Source: Linanthus parryae
Taxonomy: Eukaryota; Streptophyta; Magnoliopsida; Ericales; Polemoniaceae
Direction: 5' to 3'
Length of the DNA stretch: 64,000 bases
Assembly: GCA_023055425.1 (NCBI GenBank)
Contig: JALGPY010000035.1
Span: 3,029,501 to 3,093,500 of the forward strand
The notes under the pieces are model-generated. The model ran no database searches. It was given only the letters and a program-made list of their open reading frames with translations, and had not been told where the DNA came from. Positions 45,131-55,026 of this stretch are shown piece after piece. Within the stretch, counting starts at the first letter, position 1. Every line of letters starts with the position of its first letter. The position numbers and the translations under genes are program-made.

Positions 45131-48100
45131 CTAAAGCAATGTCAAAGCCAAGTTATGCTATAAAACTCGCAAATGAAAAATGCGAGATGCAAACAGCAAA
45201 TCTCTACTTACCAGTTCCTTCAAGAATCTCACGAAGAGAAGGAATGCGCATTGCTGGAGTAGTCGAAGACTGCCCTCGCTCCTTAGCTCTCCTGTCAGCT
45301 GCGAGCTCTAACCCCTCATAGTTAGGAGGAAGAGTATAAGCCGCACCAGCTGCGACTGCATTCCCGACCTGCGAGCCCCAAAAGCTCCACGCAGGAAGAG
45401 GTGCCACCGACTCAGTCATCGCCGAAAGCGAAGTGACAGCCGAAGTTCCTTGGCGAGGGACACTTTCAGATGCGGAAGCATCAACAGTGCTTGTTCTTAC
45501 TTCCTCAGCGCCAGTATGGGCATCTTCCTCCATCAGCACAGCGTCAGCTTCGGCATCATCAGAAAGTTCGATGATGTCCTCAAGAGGCTCTCCTGCATGT
45601 TCAGCAGCCGTGACGGGCTTCTCGGTATGGGAACTCGGAATCGGAACATAGGACGGAGAAGGCTGACTTCTTTGCTCCAGCACAGGTTCCTCAGCATTGC
45701 CTGCGATATAAAATGCGATAGTATGAGGTAACTCGTATTGTACGTTATTTTACTATCTTTGCTAAAGCTAAGAGCAAGCACCTCCACGCGAAGGTGGGAT
45801 TGAAGTATCTCTGTCATACACTAAAGACGTGGAACCATGCCCTATTAGTGTGTCCTCATTAAGCAGGTCCTTAAAATGAGCGTGACCTGGGACGCGAAGA
45901 AACCAGTCATGATTCTGTTTCAAGTTGCTAAGGTCTAGTCCATGCATATCGTTCAAATGATTACCTGAAGGTTCTCCGCACTTGCCTACTAGCCAACGGC
46001 GAATGTCAGCTTTTGACACACCATGCTTTAATGCACCAACTACAACATCTCTATAAGTTACTGCGAGATTGAAGATCTCACCTTTCTCGCCGCCTGCGAT
46101 TTCTTCAAAATCTGCTTGGGCTTGCTCCAGAGCTGCTGCATCCTCTTCTGGAGCCGCATCATCCTCCTCCGCTTGAGGAGCCACCTCTTCGGGAAGCACA
46201 TCTTCCTCGTCAGCTGGACGCACTAAGTCGTCAACATGTTGCTCTTCGAGGCTCCGCTGTCTCACACGCTCGAGCTCCTCCTCTTCGCGCTGCCTTCTTC
46301 TTTTGGCAGCTTCCGCGGCTGTCTTCTTGGACTCGGCAAGAACGTCCTCGCTTATGGGTTCGTCTGGAGTGCTAGAATGAGCATTCCTCTTTTGTCTCTT
46401 GGCCAAAAGGCCACCGATGGTCTCATCATCATCATCATCTGCGAAGAAACGATTGGTTTAAGAAAGAGTTGCAAAAGAATTACGATAATGAGAAGGGAAA
46501 CGCGATGGAGGTACCTCCTGATTCTTCCTCATGTATCACATTTGTTCTTTCTTCTTCTTCTTCATCACCTTCTCTGGGCTCCTGCCTCTCCTCTTCTTCC
46601 TCCTGGTTGAATGGAACAAAGGTCTCAACTGCGAGCTCCTTCCGCGCTCTACTGGGCATGCGACCCTTGCCTTTATCCTTGACAGAAAGGGACCTCGCTG
46701 GAGGGGAAGTTGGAGCACTTCTAGGGGAAGAAATTGTAATTCCCTTTTGCCTGGGTCTCTTCGCTCTCGGCGCGGCAGTCGCTGGAGGAGACGGATCATC
46801 TCTGGGTGGAGACGAGGCCGGAGCATTGTCTATCAGCGAGTCAGCAAAAGCATTCATGACTGCGCGAATCCTGGTTTCGACCTCGGGGTCCATCCTCGAT
46901 GCTAGCAGGAACGACTGTCCTTGTCTTCTGGTGGCAACAATGGTGTTAACCAACGACTTGGAACGATCACCAGATGCGAATCTCCGCACATGACACTACA
47001 GCAAACAGTATAGAATGAAAGCATCAACATGTGGAAATCAAGAAGCTTAACGCACGCGGAAAAAGTTGCTTACCTTAGCAAATGTCTCGCTATATCTGAT
47101 GACATGCGAGTCGCCTTTCTTAACTGCGACGATCTTTTCCTTCAGAATGACGTCAGGGCACAAATGGTTCTCATGATCCAACAATGAGTAGCAACCATAT
47201 TCAGACTCGCTCAGACTGCAATTGGGGCGAAACGGAAAAGAGTTTCTTTTGATCAAGGGAGCTCTACTCGGCTGGGCGGCCGACTGTGTCTCAATCCTCG
47301 TTTGCTGAGCGATCCAGTATGCGAGCAAGTTCTGGGAACAACCGCCCTCGCGGTTACCCGCAGGCTGCTCAAAGGGAAGATTGTTCATGAAGACTGTCTT
47401 GCACTCCTTTGTTAGCAAGCGCTTATAGCAACCTCTGATAATAGACTGGGGCCAGATTGATGGTGCCACTGCATCAAAGCCGAACTGGGGAGAAACGCGA
47501 GTGGGATCGACATCTACGGTAATCCTCTCGTATCTGGGCGCGAGCTCACGAATATGCTCTGCGAGAGGAGGTAGGGAACCTCGCAGGCACCAGCAAAAGA
47601 ATTCGTGGTAGCGTTCATGAAAATGCGATCCCTCTTCGAAGAGGAGCTCTTCTGAGAAGACGACATCCTTAGAAGGGTACAGCTTTGGAAACCATCGCAC
47701 GTTCCCAATGCGCATGGCATAGGGCCTGGCAGTGAACTCTTGCCGCTTGTCGCATATCAGGCTCCAAACGCACTTGGTATTGTTCTCTCCGAACCACCTC
47801 GCAGCTCTGCCACTGTTACGCTCCTCCGTCTCACCTGGGGGACACCACTTGTTGGGCTTAAGAGCAGTTGGGGCATAGGACGGCCATCGCTCAAAGACCC
47901 ACATCGTCAAGAAGGAAATGTTGACAAAAGTCAGTATATCGAGACGGCCACGTGACTCCTTCATGGCCACAACTAGCTGATCCAGTCTATAGTACATTGT
48001 GCCCAAGACCAAGGGTCCGAGTGCGACTCTCTAGCCAAGGGCGAGCTTCACAGCAAGCAGCAGAACGTGATAGAAGACCCCATCATGCGGGTGACCATCG

Positions 48101-48954
48101 ATTAAGTACCTCGACAGCCATGCACAGAGGAAAGCACAAAGGGTCAAGTGATAGCCTTTACCCTCCACATAATTCTTGGCCTCCGGGTCCTCACTTAGAA
48201 GATTCTTGGTGATGCTGCTGTTCGCGTAGTCACGAAAGAAGTACTGCACCCATTTGTTCCAGGTATTCTTCGCAGACGTATCAACCAACTGCCAGTTCGG
48301 AAGGGCTTTGGTAGTAGTCCACCGGGTGGAGATTTTCTTCACCTCTGATAGGCCTTCCTCCATCTGCGTGTACAAAGCGATCTCCGCAGCCGTCCTCAAA
48401 GGACTCAAGGGGTCCACTTCACCCATGGGAGAAAGATCGTACAGCATATGCACGTCCTCGAGTGTAAGGGCAGCCTCGAACTCAGCAAAGTGGAATGTGT
48501 GAGTCGCAGGCGAGTAGCGGGAAAGAAGGTTTAGAAGCATGGACTGGTCCAGCTTCACGGCAACACCCTTCATAGCACGAACAGCGAAGTATACGCCGGC
48601 CTCATTAAGAGTCGCAGCATGATCGGTCAAAACGTGGTCAATCCACTCATCCATGTAGTCCAATATCTGGACAAAAGCTTGGGTGGAAATCGCAGCATAG
48701 GGGAAGTACCCATTTTCGATTCCCAATCGAACCACGTCCTCGAAGCCAATCAACTCGAGCAAGGCTGAGTTAACTGGGGGAGTCAGTGTTAGCAATCCCT
48801 CATTGGGGACAGAAGCAGGAAATTTCTTAGCCTTAACCCTCGCGTGGTAGAAATCTTTGCCACCCAGGTAGGGGGCTTTTCGCCACAAAGCTTGCGGAAG
48901 ATCAGGTATCTCTTCGTCCTCCTTGGTGGGTTTGGTTCCTTTTGTCTTGGCCAT
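44655..48954 (-). CDS. Five-exon antisense PMD gene of Tat-1 (one in-frame TAG)
   Basis: Minus-strand gene inside Tat-1, start ATG at 48954-48952. Exons: 48954-47074, 46995-46515, 46438-45782, 45700-45212, 45130-44655. Introns are 78, 76, 81 and 81 bp with GT-AG ends (donors GTAAGC, GTACCT, GTGCTT, GTAAGT; acceptors TGTAG, CGCAG, CGCAG, TTTAG). Phases are 0, 1, 1, 1 and the total is 3984 nt (1328 codons), so frame is kept throughout. Exon 1 holds a plant mobile domain. Exons 2-4 are Ser/Pro-rich and acidic with basic clusters, and exon 5 ends in a coiled coil. The only break is TAG at 48031-48033. Antisense extra ORFs with PMD-like domains are known in Tat elements; in plants PMD proteins (MAIN/MAIL1) act in the nucleus in silencing and gene expression. 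The role in the element is unknown. Spliced structure is inferred, not shown by transcripts. Confidence 0.85.
45212..45700 (-). CDS. Exon 4: acidic Ser/Thr-rich region
   Basis: Low-complexity region with EPLEDIIELSDDAEADAVLM (an IIELSDD word resembling SUMO-interaction motifs; inference only) and then Ala/Ser/Thr-rich sequence to SLREILEGTG. Phase 1 at both ends, donor GTAAGT. Confidence 0.72.
45782..46438 (-). CDS. Exon 3: acidic, coiled-coil and conserved short domain
   Basis: Starts with a run of aspartates, then LLAKRQKRNAHSS, a charged coiled-coil stretch (KKTAAEAAKRRRQREEEELE) and a long acidic segment. A compact segment follows (GEIFNLAVTYRDVVVGALKH, SKADIRRWLVGKCGEPSGN, LKQNHDWFLRVPGHAHFKDL) that I do not recognise. 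Phase 1 at both ends. Confidence 0.75.
46515..46995 (-). CDS. Exon 2: Ser/Pro-rich linker with basic cluster
   Basis: Begins in phase 0 after the acceptor TGTAG. Wording: CHVRRFASGDRSKSLVNTIV, then PSPPATAAPRAKRPRQKGI (KRPRQK resembles a nuclear localisation signal), PARSLSVKDKGKGRMPSR and an acidic EEEEERQEPREGDEEEEE tract. It ends after one base of a codon at the GTACCT donor. No known domain. Confidence 0.75.
47074..48954 (-). CDS. Exon 1: plant mobile domain
   Basis: 627 codons. The start MAKTKGTKPTKEDEE is preferred over an open upstream stretch that lacks ATG. PMD hallmarks: THTFHFAEFEAALTLEDVHM near residues 150-170, then LLLAVKLALG, stop, RVALGPLVLGTMYYRLDQL near residue 308, then LTMWVFERWPSYAP. 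Farther on come YPSKDVVFSEELLFEEGSHF and RVSPQFGFDAVAPS, the usual wording after the PMD in such element-borne proteins. The TAG at 48031-48033 falls inside the conserved helix pair. Reading continues in the same frame on both sides with no other break, so the stop is a recent point change or is read through. Confidence 0.85.
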
Positions 48955-49657
48955 TCCTGCGGAAGAGCAAGAAAAAAGGGGGGAGAAATATGCCACACTT
49001 CAGTTTGAATTTCGAGATTCAAGATCTATGGAAAGAAAGATGAACAGTTTCCGGTATCAATTTCAGAAATTAGAGGGTTGCAAAACCCTATCCAAGATCC
49101 TTATCATCGAAGGATTAAGCCAAAAGTGGGTTCAAAGATCAAAGCTTCTTCGCAAGTTTCAACAGATAATATGTCATGGGTTTGCAGATCCAACACAGTT
49201 CAAAGCATACACTGGTATTTTAAATCGAAATTGGACGAGGCCAACCTTGTTTTCGCGAAGTCTGCTTGGATACACACAGTTGAAGAAGACGATTTGCAGT
49301 TCTGAACTGGTGATTGATTATCTGAATCTGCTCTCGAAGACTTCCGGGTATCATTCACTTTAAGAGAAGGAAGTGATGCTTTGCAACAATGGAGAGTACA
49401 AAGTATTTATCCAAAAACAATGAAGGGTTGCGTCCTTTCAGTAGTCGAATCGCAACCGTCACCGTCGAATCGCGCAATCACATGACAAGCTGACGTCACG
49501 CCTAAAACCCTAAAGGCCAGACGGCACGACTCTAGGGGTTTTAGGTCATAATGGCACGCACGGGGGCTGAACTTACCCGTATTTGAATTGGTGCGTGGCA
49601 GCGACGCGTATGTTGGTTTCCGCGCATGGAAGTCTATACAGCTATGAGTCTTCACGC
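48955..49657 (-). promoter_or_regulatory. Upstream region of the antisense gene
   Basis: About 0.7 kb between the antisense ATG and the Tat-1 3' LTR. On the minus strand a TATA-like GGATAAATACT lies at 49412-49402, about 450 bp before the ATG. Farther up are a TGACGTCA palindrome (49491-49498), a telo-box AAACCCTAA (49505-49513) and an inverted repeat CCTAAAACCCTA/TAGGGGTTTTAGG (49501-49545). These are plausible promoter parts by motif only. No coding sequence. Confidence 0.4.
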
Positions 49658-49673
49658 GCAGAAAGGGGGCTAA
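49658..49673 (+). other. Tat-1 polypurine tract
   Basis: CGCAGAAAGGGGGCTAA-like tract with GAAAGGGGG at 49661-49669, four bases before the 3' LTR. Confidence 0.8.
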
Positions 49674-50291
49674 TGTAGATAGTACTTTCTGAGCTGACAG
49701 ATCTTGGCCACGTGGAAACCATCCAGCACACCATATTGTGCTCCATACACACTGGATCACCAGCCGAGCTGATCCATGTGGGGGCTGCGAGACAGAGCCC
49801 TCGCATACCACTGCACGGGACTTGTAGGGACTTAGTGGTTTGGAGGCTAGAATAAGCCCTGTCGCGTGCGAGCCAAGCCTGCGCGCGACCTTTAGTAACT
49901 GTTCTGAGAGATTTATGGCACGAGCTCCATAAACCCGGTCAAACCCGGTCAACCTCGTAACGGTTCCGGTATTCGCGCATAACGTGCTGTAACGGTCCCT
50001 ATATATGAGGAAGAACGTGCCGTTGTGGTTAAGCTAATTAAGCCGCCATTAATGGGTGCATTAACCACACTACAACGGTCACGTTCCCTGCTATATATAG
50101 GACGTTAACCTTTCCATACAAAATAGAACACACTGGCCATACGCGGAAGCTCTGCCAAACCTCTGTCTCTCTCTCAGACATTACTACTGCCTTACTCTCT
50201 CCCTACACATAACCCAACTCTTCCTGTGCTATCTCTAATCCTCTACATACGGTGTACACGGAGGTCTTCCCGCCGGAATCTCTTGTGCACA
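49674..50291 (+). repeat. Tat-1 3' LTR
   Basis: 618 bp, TGTAGATAGT...TTGTGCACA, followed by CCATC. It has two instead of three CCGGTCAA units. TATA-like boxes are at 50000-50006 and 50092-50098. Confidence 0.9.
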
Positions 50292-50296
50292 CCATC

Positions 50297-52217
50297 GTTA
50301 GGCCATAGAGCAATGACCAGCACTTCGAGCTACGCCAAAATATGATTAGTATGGTTCGTGATGAATGCGCATTCAACGGAGCTCCAGGAGATGATCCCAA
50401 CCATAATCTGCTGGTATTTGAGCAAATCACATCAACCTTGCACGACCAACGAGTTCCAGATGAAACAGTTAAGCTATTACTGTTTCCTTTCTCCTTATCT
50501 GGAAAAGCCAAGAAGTGGCTTATGGAACTGCCTGCTGGGAGCATAGTGACATTGGCGGATTGTTTTCATGAGTTCTCTGAGGAAGTATTTTCCAACATCA
50601 AGAGTTTCTCAGCAGATGGATGAGATTGCAAACTTCAATCAGGACGAAGACAGCTCCTTGGGAGATGCGTGGAGGAAGTTCAGTGAAATTCTCCGTAGAT
50701 GTCCGAATCATGGGGAGCCATGGCACAAGCTCCTCCATTATTTCTACAGTGCGTTAGACAAGGAGACAGCTGACCAGTTAGATATGCTACCTGGGGGTAA
50801 CTTTATGGTACTTGAGGCATAGCGAGCTCAGGATCTTCTGAACAACGTGGCTTAGAGAGAGACTACGAGGTATGATACTCATAGGTATTCGAGACCTGGG
50901 GATGCTGCTTTGGTCAACAAAATTGAATCTATGGAGCAGAAGCTAGAATCCATGACCTCACCATTTCACGGCATGCAACCTCCATCACAAGTGAAGCCCA
51001 TGGGTGAGTTACTCGCGGTTGAGAATTAAGGATATGGCTCCATTGAAGATGTGAATTACATTGGTCCACCACGACAGCAGCAGTGGACTAATACTTATCA
51101 TCTTGAAAACTGCAATCACCCCAACTTTAGCTATGCCAACCCTAACAGTGGGTTATATGCACCGGGTCATCAGCCAAGTACGTCATACCAGGCACAGCAG
51201 CAGGCCCCACGACAAGAACAGGAAGAGAAAAATGCGTTATTGAGAAAGTTGATTGCTAATCAAGACATGATGGAGAGCAAGATTGTCTCTATGCAAGCCA
51301 CACTTATGAGCCACGAGACTCAGATTGGGTAGATTGCCAATCAGAATGCTAAATTTCCACCAGGTATGCTGCCTTCTAATACCATTCCTCCTACTGAGCA
51401 GCTCAAAGCTATTACTACTCGTAGTTGCATTACTACTCAGGATCCTCCATATCCTAGCCATGCGAGAGTTGAAGCTACAAAGGCCACAGAGAAGGAATTG
51501 GGTGAAGAGGTTCCCAAGACCGTGAGTCCCCAATCAAAGGACACGGTTAAGATAGAAGAGCCCAAGAACACCCCAAACCCGACCAGTTATGAGCCACGGA
51601 TACCATATCAGGAGGCAACAAAGAAGGATGATGAGGAACACTTTGGAAAATTTCTAAACATATTCAAGCAGCTGCATATAAACATCCCATTAGTGGAAGA
51701 ACTTTCTCAAATTCCCAAGTATAAGAAGTTCTTGAAGGAGATCTTATGGGGCAGGAAGAGCATAGATCATTATGCTACGGTAAAGTTGACAGAGACATGT
51801 AGTACGGTGATTCAGAGAGACATTCCCAAGATGAGAGATCCAGGTAGTGTCATTCTAGGCTGCACTCTCGGGGGTGGATATCATACACATGGTCTTTGTG
51901 ATTTGGGCACGAGTATCAATCTTATGCCATTGTCCTTATTTAAGATAGTTGGCATTGGTGCGCCAACCCCAGTGAAGATGGGTATGCAATTGGAAGACAA
52001 TTCTATTGTTACAGAAAAAGGGGTGATTGAGAACTTTTTCTTGAAAGTGGGTGCGTTTGTCTTTCCAGCTGACTTTGTGATAGTGGACATCAAGGAGGAT
52101 CGCGATGTTTCACTTATCTTTGGAAGACCGCTTTTGAAGACAATGCGCGCTAATGTGGATCTAGAGACTGAGGAGTTGACTATCAAAGCTCAAGATTCAT
52201 CACTCGTGTTCAAATAA
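50297..52217 (+). pseudogene. Ath-2 gag-protease, distal part
   Basis: Continues the Ath-2 gag after Tat-1. Gag wording DECAFNGAPGDDPNHNLLVF, LLFPFSLSGKAKKWLMEL and LGDAWRKFSEILRRCPNHG is spread over two frames because of an indel near 50575. Stops follow at about 50821, 50854 and 51029. From 51366 to 52214 the frame is open for 283 residues and joins the gag C-terminus to protease without a stop (EELSQIPKYKKFLKEILWG), then LCDLGTSINLMPLSLFKIVG and DVSLIFGRPLLKTMRANVD. This copy shows that gag and protease form one frame in the family. Confidence 0.85.
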
Positions 52218-54426
52218 TTTGTTCCGAACAAGGGGAAGAACAAGTTGGCTATGATCAAGTTCAGAGAAGATAGTGTGGATCCTTCTCTTGGGTTACCGAC
52301 AGTGTTGCAGCCCGATCCAACCGAATCTGAAAAGAAGCCAAATCTGGTGTGTGTGCATGATGTGGTGCAAAATATCAGGAACAAGAAATTGAAGGAGGAG
52401 GCATGCCGTGCTAGACCACCTTAACATTTGAGGTAACTTGGTCGGGTCGTCGACCTTAAATTACACGGCGCTTGTTGGGAGGCAACCCAACCTACTTGTT
52501 GCGTCAATTTAGGGAGTTAGTTTTAATATAGTTGCTTGTGTTTTGTTTATTTATTTTGGAGAGATGAGATAGAGGGGGGCTAAAAAATTTTCCAAGTGAC
52601 ATATTTGAGCAGATTATGGGAGAATCTACCCCGGTGTGCCATGGAACACATGACCGTCATAGGGATTCGTGCATGCGAGTTGGGGATTCTTCAGACATGG
52701 ATTTTAGCAGAGGAGGCATTCGACCCCGGTGTGCGAGAACACACGGACTTAAGAGGGGCATGGTGGTGCATTACTGTGCTTGGGGATTGCTTGTCGCGAT
52801 TTCTTCCCCACCCTTTAGGTGGTTGTGAGTATCTTTTTCTTTTGTTGGATTTTGTGTCACTTTTATTATATATGTCATGATCCATCTCATCTACTGGCCT
52901 TTCACATTGATTGCTGAGTTCTCTTTTACGATCTCTAAATTCGTTGAGGACAACGAAGCATTCAGTGTGGGGGTGGTTTAACTATTTACTAGCCAATGTG
53001 TCTTGCATAGCCAGTTACATGTAGAATATTTAGGTTGTATTGTGAGTCAGTATTGTAGTTTTTGGTATGTTTTTATTTATATTGTCGTATTGTGTAGAGT
53101 AGTTTATATACTGTTTGCACTATTATATAATTGAGTATACCCACAAAAAAGTTGAATTGTGTAGAGACAAATTTTGTTCGAGTCAAAGCATTGTATATAG
53201 AGTAGGATCTTATTAAAATAATAAAAAAAATAAAAAAATAAAAAATAAAAAAATTGAAAATTTGAGAAAAGGCAATTGAGAGAAGCTTAGACTTGGTTGA
53301 TTTAGTGAGATGAGAAAACTTTAGGCATAGGGCGTGAACTTTGACACAGAATGTACAATTTTAGTTCCCCCTAGTAAGTATAGAGAGAATCTCTCTACGT
53401 GAATGCCTATCTATCTTTAAAAAAAAAATTAAAATTAAATATTAAAACCTAAAGTGTGTGTTGTTTTCTCTTAAAATAGTTGAGCTTGGTGTTTGCTAAC
53501 TAAGCCGAACGTTCATGTTGTCCGTCTTAGGTAGTCGCCATCCCGCCAGCTCGTAGTGGCACACAAAATAGCTGTGCGAGGATGTGTATTGGAGAACTCA
53601 CTGCTTTTAGATCTTACCTTGTAGGACCACTAGATAACCTTAACCGATCCTTGGATTCAATGTTAGCCTCTTGACATAGGAAGACGATTCTTGGCCATCA
53701 TCATATACCGTTTAGAATTACCTTTCCATAGCGTCACGAGGGAGAAGTAGTTGAAGGGGTTCGATGAGGGAGTGCTTGATTTCACATTTATGTGAATCAT
53801 ATTGTTCGCATGTGCTTCATTAGATATCCTTGAGGGAATGCGAGGGTGAGTGAGTTGTCTTGCACACTATGGTGTGGTTGTGTTCCATGTCATTATATCG
53901 TGGACACAGTAGTGGAGAGCCTGATTGTGTGACATCTAATCCACACAAAAATGGGGTTGGTTGTACTTAATTGGTGGAATGTGCTAGGTACTGGATTTTT
54001 ATCATCTTGGTGTAGGAGGTTCGGTTGGATTAAGCACATGACATATCTTATTTGACTAATTGAGAGGGGAATTGACTACAGTCTAGTGTGGGGGTGTCAA
54101 CATTTGACTACGAACATAGAGATTGTGCTTTTGACGACTCCACCTTCGCACACGTGCTTTAATTGGCTTGCAGCTTTGTTTGGTGACACCATGTATTTTA
54201 TTGAGTTAGGGGGAGATGGATTTTTTTGTGATTCTCATTCATCGGTTCGTCTATTCCTCCCCATAACATGATTACTATTGCATGATCTTGAGGACCACTC
54301 ATATTTATTAGATTGTATTGATATTTGATTGAGAGGAGAAGGTTTTTATTCCGTTTGAAGACAGAGATTGAGTTTGCGTACACTTCGCTTTGATAACCAC
54401 GGGATTGACATGGTACCGGTGTTTGA
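52218..54426 (+). other. Ath-2 non-coding 3' region, truncated
   Basis: Aligns with Ath-1 19135-21405. It contains the GTTGGG/CCCAAC hairpin (52474-52491), an A-rich tract (53215-53265) and PPT-like GTGTGGGGGT words near 52966 and 54088. It breaks off in GTTTGA at 54421-54426, where Sire-E begins. No coding content. Confidence 0.8.
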
Positions 54427-55021
54427 AGCTACAAAGTTGAAAATTGATAGTGACTTCAAAGCCTTGGACAACAGGTTCAAAGCTTTGAAGGCACAAGTCA
54501 AGGAAGCTGTTGATCAAAACTCTTTTTTAACTGATAAGTATGTTGATCTAAAGAATCATTCAGATGATTTAGAGCAACAGAAAACTTCATTGGCTGAGAA
54601 GCTTCAAGAATCTAATAAGATTTTATGAACCTTTGCTGGCTCAGAACACAAGCTCAATCTCATGCTTGGAAGAAGTATGCATTTTGTCTACAAAAGTGGA
54701 ATTGGTTATAACCCAAACTTACCAAAAAGAAACCAAACCACATTTGTATAATCATGAAGCAGTCATTCTCCAAAGTGTCACGATTGTGGAAAAATTGGAC
54801 ATATTAAGTTGACTTGCCCTTTAGAAGGATAGAACCTCACATAATGAGGAACACTTATCCTTATCAGCTTAAGGGACAATTTAGACATATTTGGGTTCCA
54901 AAAGGAGTCAGACCACCTAATATGGTTGATTCTGAGTATGAATCCGAATTCTACACTTGGTCTAATAGCATGTTAAGGCATTGATTGAATTTTGCAGGAT
55001 GTCACCAAAGCTTTGAAGGAC
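54427..55021 (+). pseudogene. Sire-E gag C-terminal part
   Basis: Coiled coil (ATKLKIDSDFKALDNRFKAL, KAQVKEAVDQNSFLTDKYVD) in a frame that begins inside the Ath-2 sequence, so the junction creates a short chimaeric frame. Downstream is a complete CCHC zinc knuckle at about 54770-54825 (C-H-D-C-G-K-I-G-H-I-K-L-T-C), better kept than in Sire-C or Sire-D. Frameshifts separate the pieces. Confidence 0.75.
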
Positions 55022-55026
55022 CAGAA

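Larger units (their letters stand above)
35563..50291 (+). mobile_element. Tat-1: Tat/Ogre-like Ty3/gypsy element with an antisense gene
   Basis: Complete 14.7-kb element with LTRs of 626 and 618 bp flanked by CCATC (35558-35562 and 50292-50296). Plus strand: gag-protease, RT, RNase H, second (archaeal-type) RNase H, integrase. The dual RNase H and DGG protease are marks of the Tat lineage. Then come hairpin repeats (42778-43690) and a five-exon minus-strand gene (44655-48954) before the PPT. By eye the LTRs differ at about 15 positions plus one 9-bp unit, so insertion is recent compared with everything around it. Damage is limited to one frameshift and one stop in integrase, a TGA between gag-pro and pol that may or may not be damage, and one stop in the antisense gene. 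Confidence 0.9.
33546..54426 (+). mobile_element. Ath-2: Athila-like element, interrupted by Tat-1, 3'-truncated
   Basis: Second copy of the Ath family at the same target base as Ath-1. Parts: 5' LTR 33546-35409, PBS, a short gag start to 35562, Tat-1 (35563-50291), the rest of gag-protease 50297-52217 and the 3' region to 54426. There the sequence changes to Sire-E within the word GTTTGA. The PPT and 3' LTR are absent. Compared with Ath-1 about 0.44 kb of leader and gag start is deleted (Ath-1 16657-17095). Confidence 0.85.

Noticed and set aside
46236..46993. Plus-strand open frames over 44.6-48.5 kb
   Set aside because: They are shadows of the minus-strand exons; the minus strand has PMD wording, phase-matched introns and longer frames.
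49083..49090. A second AAACCCTA telo-box-like word near 49083 as regulatory
   Set aside because: A single short word in the antisense leader, without the inverted repeat or neighbouring motifs of the 49.5-kb site.
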